Positions 24,341-33,134 of a stretch of 64,000 nt of DNA are shown here, one piece after another. The DNA comes from Labedella endophytica. Its GTDB lineage: Bacteria > Actinomycetota > Actinomycetes > Actinomycetales > Microbacteriaceae. Position numbers and translations under genes: made by a program. The stretch spans positions 930,001 to 994,000 of the forward strand of contig NZ_RZGZ01000002.1 in the NCBI RefSeq assembly GCF_003990045.1. The letters run 5' to 3'. The notes under the pieces are model-generated. The model was not told the origin of the DNA. It saw only the letters and a list, made by a program, of their open reading frames with translations, and did not search any database. Numbering within the stretch: the first letter of the stretch is position 1; each line of letters opens with the position of its first letter.

Positions 24341-26299
24341 ATGGAGCAACAGGTCGATCAGGCACAGCCCGAGAAGCAGGTCTTCCCCCCCTCCCCGGAG
24401 TTCCGCGACGCCGCCGTCGCCCGCCCCGAACTGTACGAGGCGGCCGCGACTGACCGCCTCGAGTTCTGGGCCGACCAGGCCAGGAGTCTTCACTGGCACA
24501 CCCCCTTCACGCAGACCCTCGACTGGTCGGACCCTCCCTTCGCCCGCTGGTTCGACGACGGCGAGCTCAACGTGGCGTACAACTGCCTCGACCGACACGT
24601 CGAGGAGGGCAACGGCGATCGGGTAGCGCTCCTCTGGGAGGGCGAACCCGGCGACTCGCGAGCGATCACCTACGCCGAACTCACCTCTGAGGTGAAGAAG
24701 GCCGCCAACGTGCTCACGGATCTCGGGATCGAGGCCGGGGACCGCGTCGCGATCTATCTGCCGATGATCCCCGAGGCGATCGTCTCGATGCTCGCGGTCG
24801 CGCGCCTCGGCGCCGCCCACTCCGTGGTCTTCGGAGGTTTCAGCGCCGACAGCCTCCGCGCCCGCATCGACGACGCCGGCGCGAAGCTCGTCATCACGGC
24901 CGACGGCGGTTGGCGCAAGGGCAAGGTCTCGCCCCTGAAGCCCGCCGTCGACGCCTCCCTCGAACCCCGCGGCGATCTGCCCGCGCAGGACACCGTCACG
25001 AACGTGCTCGTCGTGCGTCGCGGCGAGAACGAGGTGGATTGGAACGACCGTGACGTGTGGTGGCACGAGGCCATGGCCGACGCGTCCCCCGAGCACGAGG
25101 CCCAGCCGTTCCCCGCCGAGAACCCCCTCTTCATCCTCTACACCTCGGGCACGACGGGGAAGCCGAAGGGCATCCTGCACACGTCGGGCGGCTACCTCAC
25201 CCAGGTCGCCTCCACGCACCGGAACGTCTTCGATCTGCACCCCGAGTCGGACGTCTACTGGTGCACCGCAGATGTCGGCTGGATCACCGGCCACAGCTAC
25301 GTGACGTACGGCCCCCTCGCCAACGGCGCGACCCAGGTGATCTACGAGGGCACGCCCGATGCTCCGCATTCCGGCCGCTGGTGGGAGATCATCCAGAAGT
25401 ACGGCGTGACGATCCTCTACACCGCGCCGACGGCCATCCGGTCGTTCATGAAGCTCGGTCGTCAGATCCCCGAACAGTTCGACCTCTCGAGCCTGCGCCT
25501 GCTCGGCTCCGTGGGAGAGCCCATCAACCCGGAGGCCTGGCTCTGGTACCGGCATGTCATCGGCGCCGACCGCACGCCGATCGTGGACACGTGGTGGCAG
25601 ACCGAGACGGGCGCGATCATGATCTCCGCGTTGCCCGGCGTGACCGACGCCAAACCGGGAAGCGCGCAGGTGCCGATCCCGGGCATCACGATCGACGTCG
25701 TCGACGACGCGGGCACATCACTCGATCACGGTGACGGGCTCCTCGTGGTCTCCGAGCCGTGGCCGTCGATGCTGCGCGGCATCTGGGGCGATCCCGACCG
25801 CTACCGCGAGACGTACTGGGAGAAGTTCGGCGACCGGTATTTCGCGGGCGACGGTGCGCGCCTCGACGAGGACGGCGACGTCTGGCTCCTCGGCCGCGTG
25901 GACGACGTCATGAACGTGTCCGGGCACCGCCTGTCCACGGCGGAGATCGAATCGGCCCTCGTCGCGCACCACTTCACGGCCGAGGCCGCCGTGGTCGGCG
26001 CGTCGGACGAGACCACCGGCCAGGCCGTCGTGGCTTTCGTCATCATCAAGCAGAGCCAGCTCGCGGATGCGGAGGCCTCGGACATCGCGGCCGAGCTGCG
26101 CTCGCACGTCGCGAAGCAGATCGGCCCGATCGCGCGTCCCCGCGACATCTACGTGGTAGCGGAACTGCCGAAGACGAGGTCGGGGAAGATCATGCGCCGC
26201 CTCCTGCGCGACGTCGCCGAGGGGCGCGAGATCGGCGACACCACGACCCTCGCCGACACGCAGGTCATGCGCATCATCGGCGACAAGGTCGTGCGCTGA
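24341..26299 (+). CDS. acs: Acetyl-CoA synthetase
   Basis: The 652-residue enzyme makes acetyl-CoA from acetate, ATP and CoA in two steps through acetyl-AMP. The AMP-binding signature YTSGTTGKPKG is at 267-277, the YWCTADVGWITGHSY and WWQTETG segments shape the acetate and adenine site, and the C-terminal RSGKIMRR holds the lysine that is reversibly acetylated in homologues. AAGGAG lies 10 nt before the ATG. It is transcribed alone, divergent from tadA, with a hairpin after the stop. The window also holds pta-ackA, so both the high- and low-affinity acetate routes are present. Confidence 0.96.
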   Translation: MEQQVDQAQPEKQVFPPSPEFRDAAVARPELYEAAATDRLEFWADQARSLHWHTPFTQTLDWSDPPFARWFDDGELNVAYNCLDRHVEEGNGDRVALLWEGEPGDSRAITYAELTSEVKKAANVLTDLGIEAGDRVAIYLPMIPEAIVSMLAVARLGAAHSVVFGGFSADSLRARIDDAGAKLVITADGGWRKGKVSPLKPAVDASLEPRGDLPAQDTVTNVLVVRRGENEVDWNDRDVWWHEAMADASPEHEAQPFPAENPLFILYTSGTTGKPKGILHTSGGYLTQVASTHRNVFDLHPESDVYWCTADVGWITGHSYVTYGPLANGATQVIYEGTPDAPHSGRWWEIIQKYGVTILYTAPTAIRSFMKLGRQIPEQFDLSSLRLLGSVGEPINPEAWLWYRHVIGADRTPIVDTWWQTETGAIMISALPGVTDAKPGSAQVPIPGITIDVVDDAGTSLDHGDGLLVVSEPWPSMLRGIWGDPDRYRETYWEKFGDRYFAGDGARLDEDGDVWLLGRVDDVMNVSGHRLSTAEIESALVAHHFTAEAAVVGASDETTGQAVVAFVIIKQSQLADAEASDIAAELRSHVAKQIGPIARPRDIYVVAELPKTRSGKIMRRLLRDVAEGREIGDTTTLADTQVMRIIGDKVVR

Positions 26300-26312
26300 C
26301 GCCGTCCCCATG

Positions 26313-26355
26313 AACGACGACGGCGGGCCCCGAGAGGGGACCCGCCGTTGTTCGT
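26313..26355. terminator. Bidirectional terminator between acs and the RidA gene
   Basis: AACGACGACGGCGGGCCCC pairs with a GGGGACCCGCCGTTGTTCGT arm around GAGA; pairing is nearly complete. It lies between convergent genes and can end transcripts from both. Confidence 0.75.
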
Positions 26356-26365
26356 CATCGGCCGA

Positions 26366-26836
26366 TCAGGCGAACGCTAAGATCATCTCCACCTCGACGG
26401 GTGAGTCGAGCGGCAGCACGGCCACGCCGACGGCCGAGCGGGCGTGGATCCCTGCATCGCCGAAGACCTCTCCGAGGAACTCGCTGGCTCCGTTGATCAC
26501 GCCGGCCTGCGCCGTGAACGCGGGATCCGAGGCGACGAACCCGGTCACCTTCACGACGGCGGTGACGCGGTCGAGCGAACCGATGACCGACTGCGCGGCC
26601 GCGAGCGCGTTGAGCGCGCACGTGCGGGCGTAGGCCTTCGCGTCCTCGGGCGATACGAGCCCATCACCGTCGCCGACCTTGCCGGTGGCGGGGAGCTTCC
26701 CGTCCGTCATCGGCAGCTGGCCGGACGTGTACACGAGGTTTCCGCTCATGACCGCCGGCACGTAGGCGGCCAGCGGCGGGACGACCTCGGGGAGGACGAC
26801 GCCCAGCTCGGCGAGACGGTCGGTGACGGCGCCCAT
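26366..26836 (-). CDS. RidA-family protein (YjgF/YER057c/UK114)
   Basis: The 156-residue protein resembles RidA-type imine/enamine deaminases, which clear reactive intermediates of amino-acid metabolism. NLVYTSGQLPMTDGKLPATG near residue 33 and the ALNALAAAQSVIGSLDRV segment fit the longer actinobacterial branch. The usual catalytic arginine of the E. coli enzyme (R-x-A) is represented by HARSAVGVAVLPLDSPVEVE near the end. The ATG at 26836 shares a base with the upstream stop (TGATG), so it is coupled to the DUF4177 gene. Confidence 0.85.
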   Translation of the reverse strand: MGAVTDRLAELGVVLPEVVPPLAAYVPAVMSGNLVYTSGQLPMTDGKLPATGKVGDGDGLVSPEDAKAYARTCALNALAAAQSVIGSLDRVTAVVKVTGFVASDPAFTAQAGVINGASEFLGEVFGDAGIHARSAVGVAVLPLDSPVEVEMILAFA

Positions 26837-26994
26837 CAGGCGCCGCCGAGCTCGCGCTTGAGGTAGGCGACGAGTCCGCCCTCGGGACCCGTGACGATCT
26901 GCACGAGCTCCCAGCCGTCGCTCCCCCAGTTGTTGAGTATCGCCGTGGTGTTGTGGATCAGTAGCGGCGTGGTGATGTACTCCCAGCGCGTCAT
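26836..26994 (-). CDS. DUF4177 domain-containing small protein (52 aa)
   Basis: The ATG at 26994 has AAGGAG 6 nt upstream. The 52 residues (TRWEYITTPLLIHN, then a NNWGSDGWELVQIV core) match DUF4177, a small fold with a conserved W-E-Y start and a G-W-E-L core. It lies directly upstream of the RidA gene and about 129 bp from the divergent PBP gene, the order seen in actinobacteria, as I recall (there often with whiB and arsA-like genes between, which are absent here). Function unknown. Confidence 0.75.
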   Translation of the reverse strand: MTRWEYITTPLLIHNTTAILNNWGSDGWELVQIVTGPEGGLVAYLKRELGGA

Positions 26995-27110
26995 GGGGCT
27001 CCTTCGAGATGGGGATCATGGGGATTCGTAGGGTGCGACACCCCCGTTTGCGTGCCGTTACCGGCGGAAGGTCTGCGCGCGTGATAGGGCGCATTTCCAG
27101 AATCGTCGCT

Positions 27111-27116
27111 TACGAT
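27111..27116 (+). promoter_or_regulatory. -10 element of the PBP gene (leaderless)
   Basis: TACGAT is followed by 7 nt and the ATG at 27124. No purine-rich ribosome site is present in the 15 nt before the ATG, consistent with a leaderless mRNA. Confidence 0.5.
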
Positions 27117-27123
27117 CGATCTT

Positions 27124-29631
27124 ATGCCTCATCAAAAACGTACGGCTAGAGGTGTGTTCGGGGGCCTCCTCGGCTTCGTCGGCCTCAGCGTCGCTGCCGG
27201 GATCCTCGTCACCGCCGCCGTCACCCCGGCCCTCGCCGTCACCGGCATCGGAGCGACCAACACCATCAAGGTGTTCGACTCCCTGCCCGAGTTCCTCGAG
27301 ATCACCGATCTCATGGAGAAGTCGACGGTCTACGCGACCAACTCCGAGGGCAACCCCGTCGAGCTCGCGCAGTTCTACGACCAGAACCGCCAGGAAGTGC
27401 AGTGGGACCAGATCTCGCAGTTCTTCAAGGACGCGACGGTCGCGAAAGAGGACAACCGCTACTACGAGCACGGGGGCGTCGACGTGATCGGCACCACCCG
27501 TGCCGTCGTGTCGAACGCCCTCGGGCAGAACGTCCAGGGTGGATCGTCCATCACCCAGCAGTACGTCAAGAACACTCTCGTGCAGCGATGCGTCACCGAT
27601 GCCGCCACCCTCGAGGAGGGCGAGGAGTGCGCCACCGCGTACACCACGGCCAACGGCTCCGAGGGCATGGCTCGCAAGCTCAAGGAGATGCGCTACGCCA
27701 TCGGCCTGGAGAAGAAGTACTCGAAGGACGACATCCTCCGCGGCTACCTCAACATCGCCTCCTTCGGTGGTGTCACCTACGGTGTCGAGTCCGCGTCGCA
27801 GTACTACTTCGGTGTCTCCGCGAAGGATGCCACCCTCGTGCAGGCGGCCACGATCGTCTCGATGGTGACCAACCCGAACATCCTCCGCATCGACCGGCCC
27901 GACAGCGAGAGCAACGGGTCGGCGAACGGCTACGAGCTCACGAAGAAGGGCCGTGACATCACGCTGCGCGCGATGCTCACCTACGGCAAGATCACGCAGG
28001 AGCAGTACGACGAGGCCATCGCGACCCCTGTCGAGCCGAAGATCACCCAGCCGCGATCGGGGTGCGCTCCGTCCGGTGGCGCCGCGTACTTTTGCGACTA
28101 CGTCATCAACGTCATCCGCAATTCCGAGGCCTTCGGCGATTCCGCCGAGGAGCGCCTCAACCTCCTGAAGCGCGGTGGGCTCGACATCTACACCACGCTC
28201 GATCTCGACATCCAGCAGGCGAGCGAGCAGGCCATCCTGAGCCGCGTCCCGAAGGCATCCGAGCGAGGCGACATCGCTGCCGCATCCACGGTGGTGGAGC
28301 CCGGCACCGGCCGCGTGCTCGCGATGGCCCAGTCGAAGGACTTCAGCAACACGGAGACGGGCCCTGGCTACACGTCCGTGAACTTCAACACGACGAAGGC
28401 CTACGGCGGATCGACGGGATTCCAGTCCGGTTCCACGTACAAGCTCTTCACGCTCGTGGACTGGCTGCTCAACGGCCACTCGGTCAACGAGACCGTGCGC
28501 GGCACGCTCCGCAATTACACGTTGACGGGCTCGTGCGAGGGCGCCGGCGGCACCTACAAGTTCAACAACTCGGGCAACGCTCGCGGATCCAACCTGAGCG
28601 TGATGTCGGCGACCGCCCGCTCGCTCAACACCGGGTTCGCGGCCATGGCTGAGAAGCTCGACCTGTGCGAGATCCGCGACGTGGCCAAGTCCCTCGGCAT
28701 GGAACGCGCCGACGGCACCGAGCTCCAGGTGAACACGACCTCGATCATCGGTACGAACGAGGTGGCCCCGATCGACGTCGCCGGATCGTACGCCGCGATC
28801 GCCGCGAACGGTGTGTACTGCACGCCGATCGCGATCGACCGCATCGTGGGACCAGACGGCGACGAGATCGCCGCACCGGAGAGCACCTGCAACCAGGCCA
28901 TCCCCGAGAACGTCGCGGCGACGACGGCCTACGCGCTCAAGGGCGTCATGAGCGGCGGAACGGGCGCACAGGGTAACCCCTACGACGGCACGCAGCTCAT
29001 CGGAAAGACGGGTACCACGGACAACCGTCTGCACACCTGGCTCGCCGGCGCGTCGACGACCGCCGCCACGGCCCTCTGGGTCGGCAACGTCTCCGGCAAG
29101 GTCGACCTCGCGAACATCAGCATCGGTGGCGTGGCAGGCAACTCTGCCCGATTCCCGATCTGGAAAGACATCATGCGAGCCACCGACGATATCCGTCCCG
29201 GCGGCACCTTCCCCGCACCGGATCCGAACCTCACCCGCGTGGTCACTCGCGCCGTCCCCGACGTGTCGGGGCTGAGCGTCGAGGCGGCCACGAGCCAACT
29301 CGAGGGGGCCGGATTCAGCGTGAGCGTGGTCGACGGCGAGGTCGCGTCGAGCGTCGGCGCTGGTCTCGTGGCCCGTACCGACCCGGGCGGAGGGGCTCGA
29401 GCGAACTACGGCTCGACGATCTCGCTCTACATCAGTAGCGGGCAGGGCTCGGAGATCCCCGATGTCATGGGTGATGTTCCGGCCGACGCTCAAGCCGAAC
29501 TCGAGGATGCCGGGTTCGCCGTCGTCGTCGACGGCTCGTGTCAGCCACCCGAGGCTCGAGTCAATTCGCAGAGCCCCGGTGGGGGAACCGACGCGAATCG
29601 GGGCGACACCGTGACGATCGGTTGCGGGTGA
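27124..29631 (+). CDS. Bifunctional penicillin-binding protein (class A) with two PASTA domains
   Basis: The 835-residue protein polymerises and cross-links peptidoglycan. After an N-terminal transmembrane helix (about 12-38) comes the GT51 glycosyltransferase domain with the catalytic Glu109 in KEDNRYYEH. The transpeptidase domain has SxxK STYK (437-440), SxN SLN (500-502) and KTG (628-630). Two PASTA domains follow from about residue 715 (DVSGLSVEAATSQLEGAGF and IPDVMGDVPADAQAELEDAGF), which in homologues bind cell-wall fragments. The layout matches mycobacterial PonA2. Its GTG-coupled neighbour is a metallophosphoesterase. Expression may start from a leaderless transcript. Confidence 0.94.
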   Translation: MPHQKRTARGVFGGLLGFVGLSVAAGILVTAAVTPALAVTGIGATNTIKVFDSLPEFLEITDLMEKSTVYATNSEGNPVELAQFYDQNRQEVQWDQISQFFKDATVAKEDNRYYEHGGVDVIGTTRAVVSNALGQNVQGGSSITQQYVKNTLVQRCVTDAATLEEGEECATAYTTANGSEGMARKLKEMRYAIGLEKKYSKDDILRGYLNIASFGGVTYGVESASQYYFGVSAKDATLVQAATIVSMVTNPNILRIDRPDSESNGSANGYELTKKGRDITLRAMLTYGKITQEQYDEAIATPVEPKITQPRSGCAPSGGAAYFCDYVINVIRNSEAFGDSAEERLNLLKRGGLDIYTTLDLDIQQASEQAILSRVPKASERGDIAAASTVVEPGTGRVLAMAQSKDFSNTETGPGYTSVNFNTTKAYGGSTGFQSGSTYKLFTLVDWLLNGHSVNETVRGTLRNYTLTGSCEGAGGTYKFNNSGNARGSNLSVMSATARSLNTGFAAMAEKLDLCEIRDVAKSLGMERADGTELQVNTTSIIGTNEVAPIDVAGSYAAIAANGVYCTPIAIDRIVGPDGDEIAAPESTCNQAIPENVAATTAYALKGVMSGGTGAQGNPYDGTQLIGKTGTTDNRLHTWLAGASTTAATALWVGNVSGKVDLANISIGGVAGNSARFPIWKDIMRATDDIRPGGTFPAPDPNLTRVVTRAVPDVSGLSVEAATSQLEGAGFSVSVVDGEVASSVGAGLVARTDPGGGARANYGSTISLYISSGQGSEIPDVMGDVPADAQAELEDAGFAVVVDGSCQPPEARVNSQSPGGGTDANRGDTVTIGCG

Positions 29632-30596
29632 GTCTCCCTCGCGGAATCGTGGCGCCCGGCATCGTGCTGGGCGCCACGGCGCTTGCCGGAGGCCTCGCCT
29701 TCGCGTGGGGCACGCTCGTCGAGCGCAAGATGTTCACCCTCCGCCGCGTCGTCGTGCCGGTCCTGCCTCCCGACGCGGAGCCCATTCGCGTCCTCCACGT
29801 CTCCGACCTGCACATGGCCCCCTGGCAGCGGGACAAGCAGGCGTGGGTGCGGTCCCTCGCCCAGCTGAAGCCCGACCTCGTGGTGGACACGGGCGACAAC
29901 CTGGGCCACGAGAACGGCATCGAGGGGATCGAGGCAGCGTTCGCCGGATTCGACGGCATTCCGGGCGTCTACGTGAACGGGTCGAACGACTACCACGGTC
30001 CGATGCGTAAGAACTGGCTCCGGTACCTCGTGCGCCACTCGGGCGGTGCGAAGGAGGCCCCGGCCGATCTCGACACGCCCCGACTCGAGCGCTTCTTCCG
30101 CGAGGGCCTCGGATGGACGAGTCTCAACAACGCCGTCGGGAGCCTCACGGTCAAGGGCACGCGCCTCGACTTCTTCGGCGTTGACGACCCCCACATCGGT
30201 CGTGACCGCCTCGATCGCCTCACGGGCCTCATCGACTCGCAGCAGGACGAGGAGAGCCTCGACGAGGACGCCTCGGACGCCGAGCGCACCGTCACGATCG
30301 GTGTCGCCCACGCGCCGTACCGTCGCGTCCTCGCCTCGTTCGTCACGCACGGCGCGCAGGTGATCTTCGCCGGTCACACCCACGGCGGCCAGGTGTGTGT
30401 TCCCTTCTTCGGGGCCCTCGTCACGAACTGCGACATCCCCCGCCGCCAGGTGAAGGGCCTCAGTCTCTGGCGCCACGCCTACCGCACGGCGCACCTGCAC
30501 GTCTCGGCCGGCCTCGGCACGTCGATCTACGCGCCCGTGCGCTTCGCGTGCCTCCCCGAGGCCACGCTCCTCACCCTGGTCCCCGCCGCCCGCTGA
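29628..30596 (+). CDS. Membrane-anchored metallophosphoesterase
   Basis: The GTG at 29628 overlaps the PBP stop (GTGA), giving 322 residues. A hydrophobic helix spans about residues 8-28. Metal-binding motifs are HVSDLHM (about 58-64), VVDTGDNLG (about 86-94), NGSNDY (about 124-129, with Asn-Asp in place of the usual GNHD), and GHTHGGQ near residue 252. Proteins of this type sit outside the membrane or at it and hydrolyse phosphate esters or diesters. Fixed coupling to a cell-wall synthase gene, also seen in mycobacteria, suggests a role in the envelope, but the substrate is unknown. Confidence 0.88.
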   Translation: MSLPRGIVAPGIVLGATALAGGLAFAWGTLVERKMFTLRRVVVPVLPPDAEPIRVLHVSDLHMAPWQRDKQAWVRSLAQLKPDLVVDTGDNLGHENGIEGIEAAFAGFDGIPGVYVNGSNDYHGPMRKNWLRYLVRHSGGAKEAPADLDTPRLERFFREGLGWTSLNNAVGSLTVKGTRLDFFGVDDPHIGRDRLDRLTGLIDSQQDEESLDEDASDAERTVTIGVAHAPYRRVLASFVTHGAQVIFAGHTHGGQVCVPFFGALVTNCDIPRRQVKGLSLWRHAYRTAHLHVSAGLGTSIYAPVRFACLPEATLLTLVPAAR

Positions 30597-30642
30597 CGCA
30601 CCCCACGAAGGTAGTGGTGCGGCGAGATCGGCTTGGGAGAGG

Positions 30643-31221
30643 GTGACGATCGTCGACTCGCCGAGGGTGCGCCCTCCCCTCATCCTGCGAATCCTCTCCC
30701 GAGTGTTTGCGTTGGTCGTCTCCGTGGCGAGCATCCCGTTGTTCGTCGCCGTCACGAACGTCGTCTACGACCTGTATCAGTCGATCCTGCGCGACGACGG
30801 TCCGATGATGAACCACCAGGCTCTCGTTATCGCCGCCTTGCTGGGATGCACATCGGCTGCCCTCGCGATAGGCACGGCGCTCGTCGACCGGTCCGGTAGG
30901 CCGATCGTGCCGACCTGGGGCCCCGGGTTCGGATTGGCTCTCCTGGGCGTTGCCTCGTACCTGCTTCTGATGCTGACCTGGTGGAGTTGGGGAGGCTCCC
31001 CCGAGTACACACCACGACAGAACCTCGCACGCGATGCGGTCGATGCGTTGCCGTGGATCGCCATGGGCTCGTACGTCGGTGCGTTGAGCTTCGGACTCGT
31101 CGCCCGACGCTTCGCGACCCGATCCCGGCGCCTGCCCCTGCCCCTGTGGGGACTCGTATTCCTCACCCCCGCCGTCACCGCGGTTTCCGTCGTCGTGCTG
31201 GCGTCAGAACGACTGTCCTAG
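30643..31221 (+). CDS. Hypothetical membrane protein (192 aa, about four TM helices)
   Basis: Starts at GTG 30643 after a GGGAGAGG ribosome site. Hydrophobic segments occur near residues 13-40 (ILSRVFALVVSVASIPLFVA), 60-80, 92-112 (a WGPGFGLALLGVASYLLLML region), 135-155 and 165-187. No domain recognised. The codon use is a little less GC-rich than neighbours. It follows the metallophosphoesterase by 46 bp and precedes tRNA-Pro on the other strand; cotranscription with the PBP operon is possible. Confidence 0.6.
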   Translation: MTIVDSPRVRPPLILRILSRVFALVVSVASIPLFVAVTNVVYDLYQSILRDDGPMMNHQALVIAALLGCTSAALAIGTALVDRSGRPIVPTWGPGFGLALLGVASYLLLMLTWWSWGGSPEYTPRQNLARDAVDALPWIAMGSYVGALSFGLVARRFATRSRRLPLPLWGLVFLTPAVTAVSVVVLASERLS

Positions 31222-31319
31222 GGGAGAGGACGATGAGCAGACGGACTTGATTGCTACGGGCGCGGACCTGCTCGCCGCACTGTGACGGTGGCGGTGGCGC
31301 TGAACCCGGGAACCAGAAA

Positions 31320-31347
31320 GGCCCGGATCCACGTGTGGATCCGGGCC
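31320..31347 (-). terminator. Hairpin terminator of tRNA-Pro
   Basis: GGCCCGGATCCAC and its exact complement (31320-31332 with 31335-31347) form a 13-bp stem with a two-base centre. On the minus strand it lies just after the tRNA 3' end and is followed by CTTTCTGG. Confidence 0.75.
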
Positions 31348-31351
31348 CGGA

Positions 31352-31428
<77 letters not shown>

Positions 31429-31496
31429 ATGGCCCGAAGGCCTCACCCAGGATACCCGACAATTCGGTGGCCCGAGACACTGCGACAATAGTGGGC

Positions 31497-31919
31497 ATGT
31501 CGAGACGCCTCCCCCGGATCCTATTGGCCGTCACGGCGCTCGCCATCCTCGGCATGACGCTGTGGCCGAACCCGCAGGACGGAGACGGAACGCCGATCGC
31601 TCGCGCGATCGTGGACTGGATGTACACGGCAGGGCTTCCCACCGCGATCACCTTCGAGGCGATCGAATTCACCGCCAACATCGTGATGTTCGTGCCGTTC
31701 GGGCTGTTCCTCGCCCTGAGCCTGCCGCGCTGGATGTGGCCGTGGGCGATCGTGCTCGGTCTCGCCTTCACGCTCCTCATCGAGTTCCTGCAGGCCGCCT
31801 TCCTCCCCGAACGCTTCCCGACCGTCTCCGATCTGATCGCGAACACCGCGGGCGCACTCATCGGAGGAGCCCTCTCGCTCATCGGCCGGCGTCGTTCGCG
31901 TCGAGCGGCGATCGTGTGA
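31497..31919 (+). CDS. VanZ-family membrane protein (first of a tandem pair)
   Basis: The 140-residue protein has an N-terminal helix (RILLAVTALAILGMTLWP), the conserved ANIVMFVPFGLFLAL segment (about 64-78) and an IEFLQ motif near residue 100 with a final TVSDLIANTAGALIG helix, the VanZ pattern. VanZ proteins lower sensitivity to some glycopeptides and bind lipid intermediates in certain species; most chromosomal copies are uncharacterised. The ATG at 31497 has GACAAT 7 nt upstream and no clear ribosome site. Its stop overlaps the GTG of the second VanZ gene. Confidence 0.85.
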   Translation: MSRRLPRILLAVTALAILGMTLWPNPQDGDGTPIARAIVDWMYTAGLPTAITFEAIEFTANIVMFVPFGLFLALSLPRWMWPWAIVLGLAFTLLIEFLQAAFLPERFPTVSDLIANTAGALIGGALSLIGRRRSRRAAIV

Positions 31920-32443
31920 CCCCAGGCCGGTCGTCGAGGCGCGAAGCGGCACGGGCGGAGTCCCGGACCGCCGAGTCCCGGCGCGCCGGCTCGCGCTCGT
32001 CCGACGCCAGGCCGGAACGGTCTCGCGCCGGCAAGATCGTCGTGCGCGTGCTCGCGGCCGGGATCATGGCCATCGTCTTCGCGATCGGCTACTGGCCGGT
32101 GCCCGTGGATCGCGGAGTCCGCAGTGTGCTGGCGGCGGTCTTCGACCGTCTCGCCGCAGCCGGGGCACCGGATTGGGTCGACTACGCGCACCTCGAGTTC
32201 GGCGCGAACATCGTGATGTTCGCCCCCCTCGGCGCGCTCATCGCCCTGCTCCTGCCCCGCTGGGAGTGGTGGCTCGCCCCCATCATCGGCCTCGCACTGT
32301 CGCTCGGGATCGAGTTCGGGCAGGCCCTCCTGCTCCCCCAGCGCTTCGCGACACCGCTCGACGTGCTCGCCAATACCGCTGGCGCGACGATCGGCGCCCT
32401 CATCGTCACGGCCGTGCGCCTGTCCCGCCGCCGCTCCCGCTGA
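31916..32443 (+). CDS. VanZ-family membrane protein (second of a tandem pair)
   Basis: GTG at 31916 overlaps the preceding stop (GTGA). The 175-residue protein has an Arg/Ser-rich N-terminus of about 40 residues, a first helix (VVRVLAAGIMAIVFAIGYWP), then GANIVMFAPLGALIALLLP, IEFGQALLLPQRFATPLDVL and a C-terminal NTAGATIGAL helix. It is a diverged duplicate of the first gene with the same GANIVMF and IEFxQ motifs. Possibly the pair forms a two-protein complex. A very long hairpin follows. Confidence 0.83.
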   Translation: MTPGRSSRREAARAESRTAESRRAGSRSSDARPERSRAGKIVVRVLAAGIMAIVFAIGYWPVPVDRGVRSVLAAVFDRLAAAGAPDWVDYAHLEFGANIVMFAPLGALIALLLPRWEWWLAPIIGLALSLGIEFGQALLLPQRFATPLDVLANTAGATIGALIVTAVRLSRRRSR

Positions 32444-32454
32444 CCCCTCTCCCC

Positions 32455-32506
32455 CCTGAAAACCTCGTATGTGCTCGTATTTTCGAGCACATACGAGGTT
32501 TTCAGG
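32455..32506. terminator. Exceptionally long perfect hairpin between convergent vanZ and tdk
   Basis: A 23-bp perfectly paired stem (left arm 32455-32477, beginning CCTGAAAACC; right arm 32484-32506) encloses the loop TATTTT. It ends 3 bp before the tdk stop (read in reverse). It can end both convergent transcripts; the left arm contains a T/A-rich base that provides T runs on both strands. Its length is unusual for a simple terminator. Confidence 0.8.
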
Positions 32507-32509
32507 CGG

Positions 32510-33130
32510 TCAACGGGGGGACGAGGCGGAGATCAGGCCGCCGGACTCCTGGAGGTAGCAGACGCCGCAGAGCGACTCGTAGGTGACCTCTTCGCCGTCG
32601 ATCGCGACCTGGTCACCGTCGAAGACGAACCTGTCCCCCACCTTGCGACCGTTGAAAAGCGCTTTGCGGCCGCAGCGGCAGATCGTCTTGAGCTCCTCGA
32701 GCGAGTGCGCCACCTCGAGGAGCCGACGGGACCCCGGGAATGCCTCGGTGAGGAAGTCGGTGCGGATGCCGTACGCCAGCACGGGAACACCCTCCAGGAG
32801 GGCAACGCGTAGGAGACCGTCCACCTGGGCGCTCTCGAGGAACTGCGCCTCGTCGATCAGCAGGCAGCTCACGTCGATCCCGTCGCGCTCGACCGACTCC
32901 CGACGGTGCCGCTGGAACTGGGCGAGCGTATCCTCCCCCGGCTCGATCACGTAGTCGACCTCGCGGCTCACACCGAGCCGGGACTCGATCGAGCGGTTGC
33001 CCTTCGTGTCCACGGCGGGCTTGGCGAGGAGCACGCGCTGTCCGCGCTCCTCGTAGTTGTACGCCGCCTGCAGCAGCGCCGTGCTCTTGCCGGAGTTCAT
33101 CGCCCCGTAGCGGAAATAGAGCTTCGGCAT
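32510..33130 (-). CDS. tdk: Thymidine kinase
   Basis: The 206-residue type II thymidine kinase salvages thymidine by phosphorylation with ATP. P-loop GAMNSGKST is at 9-17, LLIDEAQFL (about 88-96) is the Walker B region with catalytic Glu, and the structural zinc site uses CRCG and CGVC near residues 150 and 188. Length is normal. It lies 4 bp downstream of mqo and may be cotranscribed with it. Confidence 0.95.
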   Translation of the reverse strand: MPKLYFRYGAMNSGKSTALLQAAYNYEERGQRVLLAKPAVDTKGNRSIESRLGVSREVDYVIEPGEDTLAQFQRHRRESVERDGIDVSCLLIDEAQFLESAQVDGLLRVALLEGVPVLAYGIRTDFLTEAFPGSRRLLEVAHSLEELKTICRCGRKALFNGRKVGDRFVFDGDQVAIDGEEVTYESLCGVCYLQESGGLISASSPR

Positions 33131-33134
33131 GGCG

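Noticed and set aside
24016-24342. 108-aa minus-strand ORF between tadA and acs
   Set aside because: No ribosome site, no protein-like pattern, and it contains the hairpin region.
22952-26299. 1115-aa plus-strand ORF extending acs upstream
   Set aside because: The extra part is antisense to tadA; acs has a clear ATG with AAGGAG at 24341.
27058-29493. 811-aa minus-strand ORF opposite the PBP gene
   Set aside because: Antisense shadow rich in Val, Arg and His; the PBP motifs are on the plus strand.
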